Below, one piece after another: positions 8,485-17,763 of a stretch of DNA of 64,000 bases. The position numbers were made by a program, and so were the translations under genes. The first letter of the stretch is position 1; each line of letters starts with the position of its first letter. The stretch covers positions 620,001 to 684,000 of the forward strand of contig CM057130.1 in assembly GCA_029964075.1 (NCBI GenBank), in the 5' to 3' direction. The notes below the pieces were generated by a model. It worked only from the letters and a program-made list of their open reading frames with translations, made no database searches and was not told where the DNA came from. Source of the stretch: Patiria pectinifera (lineage: Eukaryota; Echinodermata; Asteroidea; Valvatida; Asterinidae).

Positions 8485-9056
8485 GTTGGTGGCCTTTTTT
8501 TTCGTCCCTTACTATCCCAAAGCGACGGGACGGGGTTGAGTGGGTGGGGTGAGGGAGGCCCGCGGGTTGGAGTGCAGGTTGGAAGGGTGGGGAGGTTGGG
8601 GGCGGTGCACCGGGAACACTCCATGCACATTTTTTATTGACCCTTTTGGCCTTGCCCATTATCCCGACCCCTTGGGGCGGGGCGGGGATAAAATTTCCTT
8701 TGTTCCTAATTTTTCCTTTTTTCCGTGCACCATTATCCAGACCCCGGGGAAGGGGGAGTTAGGGGCGGAAGGAGGGGCGAATGGGGGATGGGGGCAAATG
8801 GGGGATGGGGGCCGCGTCCCCACTTCTACGCCTGTGCAATTAAGCGTGTGTGTGTGTGTGTGTACGTGTGTGGGGGGGGGGGGGGGTTAGAGTACTCCGA
8901 ATCAGGAGGTTGGAATATCATGGTTTTTTTTATTCACCCTTTGCGCTGTCCCCTGGCGCGGAATGGAATATACTATGGGGTGAAAATATCCTATTTTCAT
9001 GCAATGATGTTTGGGGGTTTTTGGGGGGGAGAGGGGGGGGGGAGGGGGGGGGCTTT
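8485..9056 (+). repeat. G-rich end of the tandem array
   Basis: Repeats of the TATCCCGACCCC-TTGGGGCGGGG type at 8513, 8663 and 8736, with dense G runs to 9052. Includes a (GT)n run at about 8845-8871 followed by about 16 G, and a near-continuous G stretch at 9010-9052. Open frames here are low-complexity Gly/Pro-type translations, not genes. Confidence 0.75.
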
Positions 9057-9155
9057 ATACGAAAACTTAAAAACAGTAATCATGAAAAATATACAATTTA
9101 AAACAATGCAAATTGCAGAAACGAATATCTCATATCTCTTTTGTGAAAATGTTGT

Positions 9156-9171
9156 GGCTCTGAAAAGAGCC
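9156..9171 (-). promoter_or_regulatory. histone mRNA 3' stem-loop
   Basis: The minus strand reads GGCTCTTTTCAGAGCC followed by ACAACA: the canonical 6-bp stem and 4-base loop bound by SLBP in replication-dependent histone mRNAs of animals. A purine-rich ACAAAAGAGA follows 9-18 bases later, where the U7 snRNA-binding downstream element is expected. The signal is intact although the adjoining H1 reading frame is broken. Confidence 0.93.
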
Positions 9172-9566
9172 GTTTTGGTTTTAGTTTGTTGATTCGATGA
9201 TTTCTTCGAAGGCTTGGCCGACACTTTCTTCTGCTTGCTCGATGTGTTCTTGCTGGCTGGCTTCTTGGCTGGCTTGAGCTTGGTTGACTTGGCTGGCATG
9301 GCTTGGTGGAGGATTTCTTGACAGATGTATATTTGACTTGGATGGCGTTTTCTTGGCAGCTTTCTTGGGTGACTTCTTCGGCGCGGGTTTCTTGACTTTA
9401 TTCACCATTTTGGCTTTCTTGGCTTTTCTGCAATCTTGGCTTTCATTTTTCGTTCCTTCTTGGCCTTGATTCTCTCCTTCTCCTTAGCTGCCTTAGCCTT
9501 GGCTGGCAGCCTTCTCTTTCTCCTCGGTGGTGTCAAACTTGAACGTACCAGCGGCTCCCTTACCTG
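9172..9566 (-). pseudogene. histone H1 (linker histone) pseudogene, C-terminal part
   Basis: Read on the minus strand, the sequence enters at GKGAAGTFKF, which resembles the end of the H1 globular domain (usual form KG-GASGSFKL). TTEEKEKAA follows, then a long Lys/Ala/Pro/Ser tail with KKPAPKKSPKKAAKKTP and PAKKPASKNTSSKQKK. The tail is split over several frames. At least four frameshifts are needed to follow it, near 9506, 9426, 9329 and 9300, and the frame reaching the 3' stem-loop has no stop before it. The winged-helix part expected upstream (higher coordinates) is not recognisable. Homology stops within a few bases of the target site of element E4 (9569). Linker histones compact chromatin by binding linker DNA; this copy cannot make one. 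The stem-loop 3' end shows that it derives from a replication-dependent gene copy. An alternative is another Lys-rich protein, but the stem-loop makes H1 much more likely. Confidence 0.85.
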
Positions 9567-9568
9567 CC

Positions 9569-9576
9569 ATCCGAGT
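9569..9576. repeat. target site duplication, left copy (element E4)
   Basis: ATCCGAGT, repeated at 9826-9833. Shared flanking bases extend the match, so the duplication could be read as up to 11 bases; eight agrees with E1 and E2. Confidence 0.85.
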
Positions 9577-9825
9577 GGGGCCGTATCATAAGTCCGACGC
9601 CTCATAGGTCCGACACCTCATAAGTCCGAAATTTCGGACTTATGAGGCGTCGGACTTATGAGGCATACAATTTATTAATTCCGCTTCATAGATCCGACGC
9701 CTCATAAGTCCGACGCCTCATAAGTCCGACAAATTAAACGCCTCGTTTTTGCGTTGTCGGACTTATGAGGCGTCGGACCTATGAGGCGTCGGACCTATGA
9801 GGCGTCGGACTTATGAGCGGACCCC
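9577..9825. mobile_element. palindromic short-unit element E4, 8-bp TSD
   Basis: A 249-bp element. Left end GGGGCCGTATCATAAGTCCG; right end CTTATGAGCGGACCCC. The interior is built of GTCCGACGCCTCATAA units in one orientation, then the inverse. Ends and units match E2, so the two are the same subfamily. It inserted beside the H1 pseudogene and may mark where the H1 fragment is broken. Confidence 0.9.
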
Positions 9826-9833
9826 ATCCGAGT

Positions 9834-10340
9834 GAGCCTCCAACTTCATTGATTCATGTTTCATTATTTAAAAGTTTACTCTAGCATGGCTTATTACACA
9901 GAAATTCTTAGGGTGGATTATCTGGATCCGCACGTCCGTACCCCCGTGGGCGTACCAAACACCTCCCTTATACATTCTATAGGCATGCAAAAAAAACATA
10001 TCTTTTTCGCCTCTTTGGCCGACGTTCTGACTTGGTGGGTCCTTTTTCCGCAAGTTCAGAATATTTTCTCTAAAAATTGGAGCAAACTACATGTATTTGA
10101 AATGCCTTCCTTTGTCAGAAACCAACAAAATAGAAACTGCATTCTCATGTTTAGACGATACACAATAACATCAGAGGAGAATAACAATCAGTACTGACGA
10201 ACTATTTGCTCACAAGATGCCTTTGATCACTAGTTCTCCATAATTATTTAGAGTATTTTGTATTCGGAGTATTCATCATTTTCCATCGTTTCCAATGAAC
10301 TTTCAATAACATTGGACTTAAAGGGAAATCTTAAGGGCTC
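9834..10340. other. no gene recognised
   Basis: Contains one 113-codon open frame (9856-10197, plus) with no recognisable domain and no supporting signals. I do not call it a gene. Confidence 0.5.
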
Positions 10341-10546
10341 CGCTAAGCCTCATATAGGCCAGACGTATATAGGCCCCAAGTCCGGCAAAATATAAGGCCC
10401 ATAACTTATAAAATTCCGACGCCTAGGTCCGACACCTCATCATTCCGACGCCTAATAATTTGGAAATTTCGGACTTCCGAGGCGTGGCGGGGGTCCAGGT
10501 TTATCATCGGAGGAGTCGGACTTGCGATATATAAGGCCCCAACCTT
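10341..10546. repeat. diverged relative of E2/E4 (E5)
   Basis: Contains GGCTCCGCTAAGCCTCATA, TCCGACGCCTAGGTCCGAC, GAAATTTCGGACTT and CGAGGCGT in the same palindromic layout as E2 and E4, but strongly decayed. No target duplication is visible and the boundaries are approximate. Confidence 0.6.
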
Positions 10547-13371
10547 GATAGTAGCCTCCCATGCAGCTACGGAACAACTCGAAATTTCGGTTAATCAGGG
10601 TATATATATTGTTTTATTTCGTAGTACTATGCAGTTTTCTTTGACCATGGAGGGATGGTTTGAATTTCAAGTTTTGAGTTATCAGTGTTGACTTTATCCA
10701 GATTTCGCGTATTCCAATTTGTCAGCGTTTTCACGAAGGGGTGAATTTGCCGCAATAGGTGTTGGGGTTTAATGGTTAGGGTTAGGTTTGGGGAACAGGT
10801 ATAACATAATGCACCCGTTGAACTTGCAGTGGTTGTCAGAAAAGAGGTTTTAAGTTGGTCACTATTTGGAATAAACATTTCGCCTACTACTGACTAACTT
10901 TTGAAACACAGATGAAACTTCAAAGATGTACCAATTACAGAATAACGGAACAACAATTGCGAGGTACCGGTATCGTAACTAATCCCCATAGATGTTTGTC
11001 TGGTCGTGAAAACTAAATCCCACACACTTGTTGTTTTGGCAAATTGCCGATACCCATTCCCCACCCTTTGCACGAATTTGTCTCTTCGTAAAAAGTCAAA
11101 AGACATTCAGGTGAAGTTTTCTCAACATTGATGTTATGATTTCGTCGATTTTATCTGATTTTGACCTAGACTTCTTTCCAAAAAAATGTTCGTTGCGTGC
11201 ATTTACCAATTTCAGCCGGAACAAGAATTTTGAAAAGAGGTATGATTTTTGGACTGATAATTTAGTCCCTCCGTAAAAGCGCTGAAAAACTTTTGCAATT
11301 TGATTAAAAAAATTTCAAAACTATTTTTTAGAAGACTTGTCATGCTTACTGCTTACTTACTTTGATTCGATTTTTTAAAGAGCGAGTTTTTGACTATGTA
11401 TTAGCCTGGGGGAGATGATAATCTGGATTGTTTGTTTTGCGTCTGTTCTTTGACGACTCTTCTGAATTGTCCCCATGATCTACCCCTTTCGTGAAGTTGG
11501 CATCAAGTGTATTTCCTTTTATTTTCATGCCTTTGTTGTTATAACTTCTCGACATTATTGACAAGTGGTGAACATTCATATTCGTACTTTTATTAGTCAT
11601 CTAAGTTAAAAACAAACACATTCTTGTTCTGGTGTAAAATCAAAGAGTAAAAAAAGTAAAAACAGCATGCAAGAACTGACAATAGTATAACTTACATTTA
11701 AATTAACCTATGAATAAAATATGCCTAACATAATAAATTTTAAATGATAACAAAAAGACTGACAGCAAAAAGACACGATGCTTATCCGTCCCGGGCTAGC
11801 ACTGTGACAATAAAATATTAATTAAAAATATGCCGGGGAAAAAAAGGATAAGAACTTGAAAAAAAAAAAATTCCATCGTCGTAAAATCCACAGGTTCAGA
11901 TTTTGAAAAGTTATTAAACTTAAATAAGGCTATTTTGTACTGTGTTTTCCAGTGGCTAATTCACAACAAATGATGTAGGAATCTATACGATCTTTCATAT
12001 TTGCTGTATTATTATGTAACTTTGAATATAATCCAATTGCATTTTGGTCAAAAATAAAATGAAGCAAGCTTCGAGTTTAACTCCGTTTTAAAAAATTGAC
12101 TTGAAGCCCCCGATCCCCTGGATCATCCAATACATGTACAAACGCATTTGTATGCAGTATGCATGCAGTGCATAGTGTGCCTGGCCGTGGCGTGGGAACG
12201 TATCAGATTACATATCGGCCGACCGCAATATCGATCGGTTCAAAAATAGAGGGTCCGCGCGGGAATTGACCTAGATTGACCCGCAAACGTTCGGGTTGTC
12301 TGTGACGTAGGCAAGTCACCGACATATTTTTTCTAAAAATGACTGCAAGTGCGCAGGCGTGCAAATTTCCGCACGATGCATAGGCCAAGTTCGTATGTGC
12401 GCGCACCTTGTCCAACGCAAATTGAATGCAAGTGCTTCAAAACATATCCTCGTCATTTTTTAGGGGGTCGTTTTAACTTTCATACGTGCTGCCCGATTAA
12501 ATAAAATTTGGTTGAAATTAGTTGAAATATATCACCTATCAACAATTTTCATGGCAGTCACGATTCGTTTGGGTCACTGTAACCACTTTTGGCTGTGACA
12601 ATTTTAACATTTAAGGCACCGCGCGCACGCAACATGTGCAAACATGGCGGCAAAGACGAAAGGCAACTCTGTCACAGTGCTACACAGCTACAATGTTTGT
12701 GCTACTTTTGCAAATGGTCATGACGTGCGCGCACATTGACAACTTTCCTTAACATTGCTTAATCCTGATCAAGGTACAGTAAAGATTATAATGCTAAAAC
12801 ATCCACCATTTCATCAAACAATATTCACATATTTACTTGAATGTCATAAGAAGTTACAAACGCATCAAAGTCATAAAAAGAGCGACAGGAACTACGCCTT
12901 ACTTTGCTTTCACTCAGTTCAGCAACCATCACGATACGTTCGTGTGCTAATTTAAAACGTGTAGTTCATGACAAACTTCGTCAGGTTCTGTGCATTAACA
13001 ATACCTGGAAACTTTTTTGACATCACCTACACGTAGTAATGAATATAAGAAGGATTGCACCATTATGATTTTGTGGGGGTTCTAAAGATTAAAATCGCAA
13101 TTAAAGTAAAAATAATTATGATTTTGTTCTATAAAAAAGTAGTTTCATCTATTTAAATTTGCTTTTATTTATGAAATAGGCCGTAACATGTACTATTTCT
13201 TTATTCCAGGCTTAAAAAAACTTAGCAACATTACTGTTCAGAATTGACTTACCACGCAACTCACCCATTTAAAAAATCATTTTCAGTCCTCCAAATAGAA
13301 AGCGCCATGTATAAAGTTATCTGCGCGGGAACTTGACAGAATGAACATTTGAGCCGATTTTCGGCTAAATT
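10547..13371. other. AT-rich non-coding stretch
   Basis: No gene or known element recognised. A short GGTTAGGGTTAGG (10774-10786) followed by TTTGGGGAACA resembles a remnant of element E3. Several homopolymer A runs occur. Confidence 0.6.
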
Positions 13372-13566
13372 TGACAGATTTTTTTGTTTAAAAACGAGTT
13401 TGACAGAAAATTTGACAGAATGGATTTTTTGGGTAGATTTCTGGCAGAATTCTAAAAAAAAAGGTTATTTTTCAAGTGTTTACACTGTATTTCGAGTAAT
13501 TCTGGGGAATTTGGCAGATTTTTGATAAATCTGACAGGTTTTTGAGGTGCATTTAGCAGAATTTTG
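13372..13566 (+). repeat. degenerate TTTGACAGATTTT repeat
   Basis: Eight or so loosely spaced variants of TTTGACAGA / TTTGGCAGAATT separated by T-rich DNA, for example near 13370, 13403, 13413, 13439 and 13510. It has no fixed period. Confidence 0.6.
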
Positions 13567-13828
13567 CCATGACCTTACGGTCACCTTGGAACTTGATACC
13601 ACATGTCACAAGGCGCAGCAATGTACAATGTTGGCCACAGGCAACCAGGCACTTTCTTTCGTTTTTATGCAAAGTTTTACTGTCTTTACGCGCCAAAATT
13701 AAAGAAATATTTACTTAAAAATTAAATATTTTTGTATGAAGCATGCAATCATTAATAACTATGTTAGGCTAGAAATTTATTTGGGGGAAAATTTCATGGT
13801 GAATTTGCCCTTGTCTAGCCGGTCAAGT

Positions 13829-13990
13829 GAGATCCCAGTCAACTGGTCAATTTCCTTGGATCCACCTACCTCAACTGGGATCCCACCGCGGATCCCACCT
13901 GGAATTGGGATCCCACCGGGATCCCACTTCCATCCCGCTTTCATCCCACTGGGATGATGATATCCCAGTGGGATAGACCTATCCCGCCGG
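13829..13990. repeat. palindromic GGGATCCCA element (E6)
   Basis: Many copies of GGGATCCCACC/ATCCCA variants. ATCCCACTGGGAT (13943-13955) and ATCCCAGTGGGAT (13962-13974) are exact reverse complements 6 bases apart. Both-orientation short units recall E1-E4. No target duplication was identified. It abuts the TTCATGAAC copy that follows. Confidence 0.65.
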
Positions 13991-14029
13991 TTAAAGAATC
14001 CAAAGACTGTGATACAGTCCATGAATTCT

Positions 14030-14355
14030 GCTGAACATTCTTGATTGGGGAACATTTGATGAACATTCATGGACATTAAATTTTTCAAAAACCTTAAATT
14101 TTTGGTCATGAATGTTCATCAAATGTTCACCAATCAAGATTTCAGTGAAGTTCAGTTCAGTGAAGTTCAGCGAAGTTCATGAACTGCACAAGAGGTTCAT
14201 GAACATTCATGAATGTTCATCAAGGTAGCTGAAAGACTGTTCATGAACAAAGTTCATGAACTTCGATGATGAACCATTGAAGGACAACTGATGAACGTTC
14301 ATGATCAGAACATGAACGTTCATCAAAGTCCATGAGTTCATGAACTTCATTTCGC
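14030..14355 (-). repeat. TTCATGAAC repeat element (copy 2, inverted)
   Basis: Same family as 629-1078. The right boundary TTCATTTCGCCGGGG is the inverse of the left boundary of copy 1. The interior is variants of GTTCATGAAC and AAGTTCATG. Confidence 0.8.
14040..14138. repeat. 32-bp near-perfect inverted repeat
   Basis: Arms 14040-14071 and 14107-14138 match at 31 of 32 positions when one is inverted, with a 35-base AT-rich loop. Each arm holds GGAACATTTGATGAAC or its inverse. Confidence 0.92.
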
Positions 14356-14577
14356 CGGGGTGGTAGTGTACATTGTAATTCACAAATCAGTATGGTGTAC
14401 AATACATGCCAATGCTTGCTATATTTAATACAATACGGAATATTTGTAACTCAACCCAGCAAAATGAATCAGAAATCGCCAGATTCTTACAAATCTTGCA
14501 AAATGGAAACCCGGAGGAACAGACAACAATATCAGACTGAAACAAACACCTCATACATGTATGTAAATGACATCCAT

Positions 14578-14905
14578 TAAAGGTGATATACAACATCTGT
14601 GAAGATCAAAAAACAAAACTACGGTACCAATTATTATGAAACATATAGGCCCCCTATCTTACTTGACTTTAACTTAATAGTGAATTACAGCTTCAGGCAC
14701 CCTGTGAAATCATGGCACCTGGAATGTGCTGTTATTTTCAAGAAAAGTGGAATTCTTGTATCAATTTCCAATGATGGTCGACCAACCATCGTTGGAAAAA
14801 AAACTGACTTTTTTTCAAATACTGCCCAAATTTTACCAAATTCAGTTAGTCCACATTTTGTTTGCAATCAGTTTCACATCCGTGAACCGGTGCAAGCCAG
14901 CTAGA
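14578..14905 (+). repeat. dispersed repeat family F1, copy 1
   Basis: Starts TTAAAGGTGATATACAACAT and shares ordered blocks with 31138-31412: AACAAAACTAC, a TGTGAAATCATGGCACCTGG block, TTTTCAAGAAAAGTG, TTTGCAATCA and a final GCAGCCAGCT-like block. No transposase or RNA-polymerase III boxes were found. It could be a decayed MITE or SINE. Confidence 0.75.
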
Positions 14906-14906
14906 T

Positions 14907-14988
14907 TAGTTCCCTGACCTGACAAATCCCCGACGTCTATACATGTAATTGCCCATTTCGTCTGAAGTAGGATCAGGGAACCAGACTA
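14907..14988. mobile_element. short relative of the 4159-4880 TIR element
   Basis: 82 bp. Left end TAGTTCCCTGACCTGACAAA then TCCCCGACG; right end GATCAGGGAACCAGACTA. Both ends, including the subterminal TGACAA...CCCGACG, match the larger element. The left TIR has lost about four bases, and no target duplication is clear. Confidence 0.7.
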
Positions 14989-15049
14989 AGAGAACAGAAT
15001 ATTTTTTCTTGGTTTTTCCAGCATATTTGAACACAAATCTTTAATCAGG

Positions 15050-15118
15050 TCAGTATACAAATATTTGCTATAGAATACTGACCCCAAATCAATCAATTTC
15101 TGAAAATTACAGCAAACT
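15050..15118 (-). repeat. dispersed repeat family F2, copy 1
   Basis: On the minus strand: CTGTAATTTTCAGAAAT, TGATTTGGGGTCAGTATT, CTATAGCAAATA. The same order occurs on the plus strand at 58567-58622. Confidence 0.7.
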
Positions 15119-17696
15119 AATTCTGTAGGATGCATTCACAACTTTGAGGAAATTAAACAACAAGTCTGGAAAGAGAACGGTATGTACTACACTACATAAT
15201 ATTGCAAAGTCAATATTTCTGTCTTCTTTTGTGACACTTTTCAACAAGACAAATTGATTCATGACCCATTGGGCTCGGTCTGATAATTAATGTACATGTC
15301 CTTCAAGGCTGTAGGTTCATTCAATAGACAGCTTTCTTAATTAAAAAACAACTTCACACGCACATGCTGATTAGTCTCAGAACATGTGCACACAAACAAC
15401 TTGTCTTAATTAGATTTTTCCTGGAAAATGTTACGTTGACTCCAAGCAATTTGTACAAATGTACCGGTATGTGCAAAACGTAATACATTAAGTGATGTAA
15501 GAGTATGAAAGAGTATGAAAACAGAAGAAAAAGAAAAACAGGTCAATGAACGGTACAAGAATGAACAGAATAAAAACAAGCTCAGTTTCAAGCTAGTAAG
15601 CAGGCATTCTTGTCAACCGGCCAACTTCAGCCAGCCGGCCAGTCAGCAAATCCTAGGCTAATTAATTACAAGTTCATGTTTGTTCAGCGTCTTCCATAGA
15701 CGCATTTGTACAAACCTAACCCAGGTTTGGAAGGACTCAGATTGGAAGGACTAAGACTCGGATGTTGTAGACTAGCAAGCCAACTAGCTAGCCAATCAAC
15801 ATGCCCGTCATCTTGCATTGCCTAAACCAATCAGCCAGCCAACATGTCCAGCAAGCTAGCCATAACATAAAACCATTCAACGATAATAGTGTGTAGCCTC
15901 TAATCCTGAAGACAGTCAACAAGTATGCTAAGCTTTAATTCAATCTCGCCAAAAGGCAAAATATCCAGTACCAACTATTGCATCAGAAGTACGATTTCAA
16001 TCTGCACACGTTTTGTAAAGATGAAGTTTCCAATTTTCCTCCAATGTACAAGTATTTGTAGCAATTCTCAAACTTAATTTGCATGTCATGAAACAATGAT
16101 CATATTTCCAAATTACATCCAGGTATTTTTGAGTGTAACATATATGTTCCTCCCCGCCCCCTCTGAAAAAAAAGACTGAATCTGAATAAGAAATGGTTTG
16201 AATGCGAGACTGATTTGCATCACACATGGGTGGCAGGTACTGCTAAATGCCAACCTCACAGGCAAATGGACAATTTCATCAAAAATTCATGATTCAATTA
16301 CGACAAATGGGAGTCAGGACAGAAGTGCCCCTCCGCAGGTCATTAACATAAATCCACAGCAATCCCAAAGCATTGGAATCGCTCCACAATACACGGTGTT
16401 TCCAACATCAATTCAAATTGTATCATTTTTATTTAACCATGCACTTGCATAAAAGGTGCTTCTGGCTGGTTTTTGATCAATTATTTTAAGTTTAAAAATG
16501 ACAATTTTCAAAATAAAGATTGCGGAAGTGTTTTTCAGAAGTCAATTCTTTGTATCATGCACATACAGTATGTAAATCCTATTTTATTCTTGCTGACAGA
16601 ATACTTTACTTTTGTCAAATTCAAATGACCTACAACTGAGAAAACATTGAATAAATAAATTAACTCAATCGATCAAAGGTCCAAGAAATTAAAACAAACC
16701 CAACCAAGCCAAAGCAATAGGAAGCATTCTATCAGAGCTGTTCAACGGTGATATCATAACCATTCACTTTTTCTGCACAAACCATAGTCCTTTCCAAAAA
16801 AGAAAAATCGCAACAAAATAATCTGAATAAATCTTGTTTTTCTATCCATCAACACAGATCAATGCGCAGTTTCGCCTCCCTCAAGAAATCTATAATTACT
16901 GGACAATGTCCGGTGTTAGAGTGGACAACTTCAGACCAACACGCATCGTGCCGACTTGCAATCAATGCAAAGTGATGACGTAAATGGCTGCATCGATTTA
17001 TATACCCTCCACTAAATCCCTTCAAGTTACGATGTTACGTATCGGTCAATTTGGTTGAGTGAATGTGATGTGTCTGTGTTGTGTAACATGAAATAAAAAA
17101 TACTGGTAAGACACACACTCACTGCGATGGCTTTCCTTCCTCTGAGAATCTTTGTTTACAATGTACATATCTAGCATCTTGGTTGTTTCCCTCTTACTTC
17201 TTGATTTTCATAAAGTATTTTAAACTTACCACAGTATCTGTATCGGGAAAACATGGAAAAATCCATGTTGATTTAAAAAACAAGAAACACACGGTAAACC
17301 AAATCCAAACACTGCAGATAAAGTAGTTTACTAACAATTCCAGTTACTGCACCAATTTTTACAATACTAAACTGAGTACATAAGCACTTCACAATTAAAG
17401 ATGAGCCAAATCTCATAGCTCTGGTAAACAAAGTTGTTACGCGAGCATCTGGAAGAATCTGAAGTCTATTTGAGCATTCAGCATTCACATTACAATAGCC
17501 AACAACTAATGATAAAAAAACCACTTGCCCCATGTAAAACTTTAATGCAGTCTAAGTACTCTAGCTTTTAGGTAAAAGCAAATTTCTGGTACTTAAAGAG
17601 CATTTCCAACAAAACTCTTCACCACTTGAATTATAAGAGAAGCAAACAGCCAACATTCTTCCCAACAATGGAGTCCAACACCAGGTCCAATCCTAC
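15119..17696. other. mostly non-coding; degenerate AGCCA-rich patches
   Basis: CAGCCAGCCGGCCAGTCAGC-type wording at about 15605-15660 and AGCAAGCCAACTAGCTAGCC-type wording at about 15770-15865 are loose AGCCA repeats. TTGGAAGGACT is duplicated near 15727 and 15742. Otherwise nothing recognised. Confidence 0.55.
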
Positions 17697-17761
17697 CTCA
17701 ATCTGCTGGGCCGATGTGACTTTGGGAGGCTGTTCCTTTCCATCTTCACGCTGGTTAACCG
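17697..17761 (-). CDS. candidate internal coding exon (65 nt), protein not recognised
   Basis: On the minus strand, a pyrimidine-containing tract ending TTTGCAG (acceptor AG at 17762-17763) precedes 65 bases ending GATTGAG, followed by a consensus donor GTAGGA (17691-17696). With two bases completing a split codon, one frame stays open and reads VNQREDGKEQPPKVTSAQQ, ending in IE. The composition is unlike the surrounding AT-rich intron-type DNA. I do not recognise the protein. If real, this is one exon of a larger minus-strand gene whose other exons are outside the window or not visible. It rests on splice signals and an open frame only; an AG...GT pair can occur by chance. Confidence 0.4.
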
Positions 17762-17763
17762 CT

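Noticed and set aside
9856..10197. 113-codon open frame as a gene
   Set aside because: No domain, no splice or start context, and biased toward chance in AT-rich DNA.
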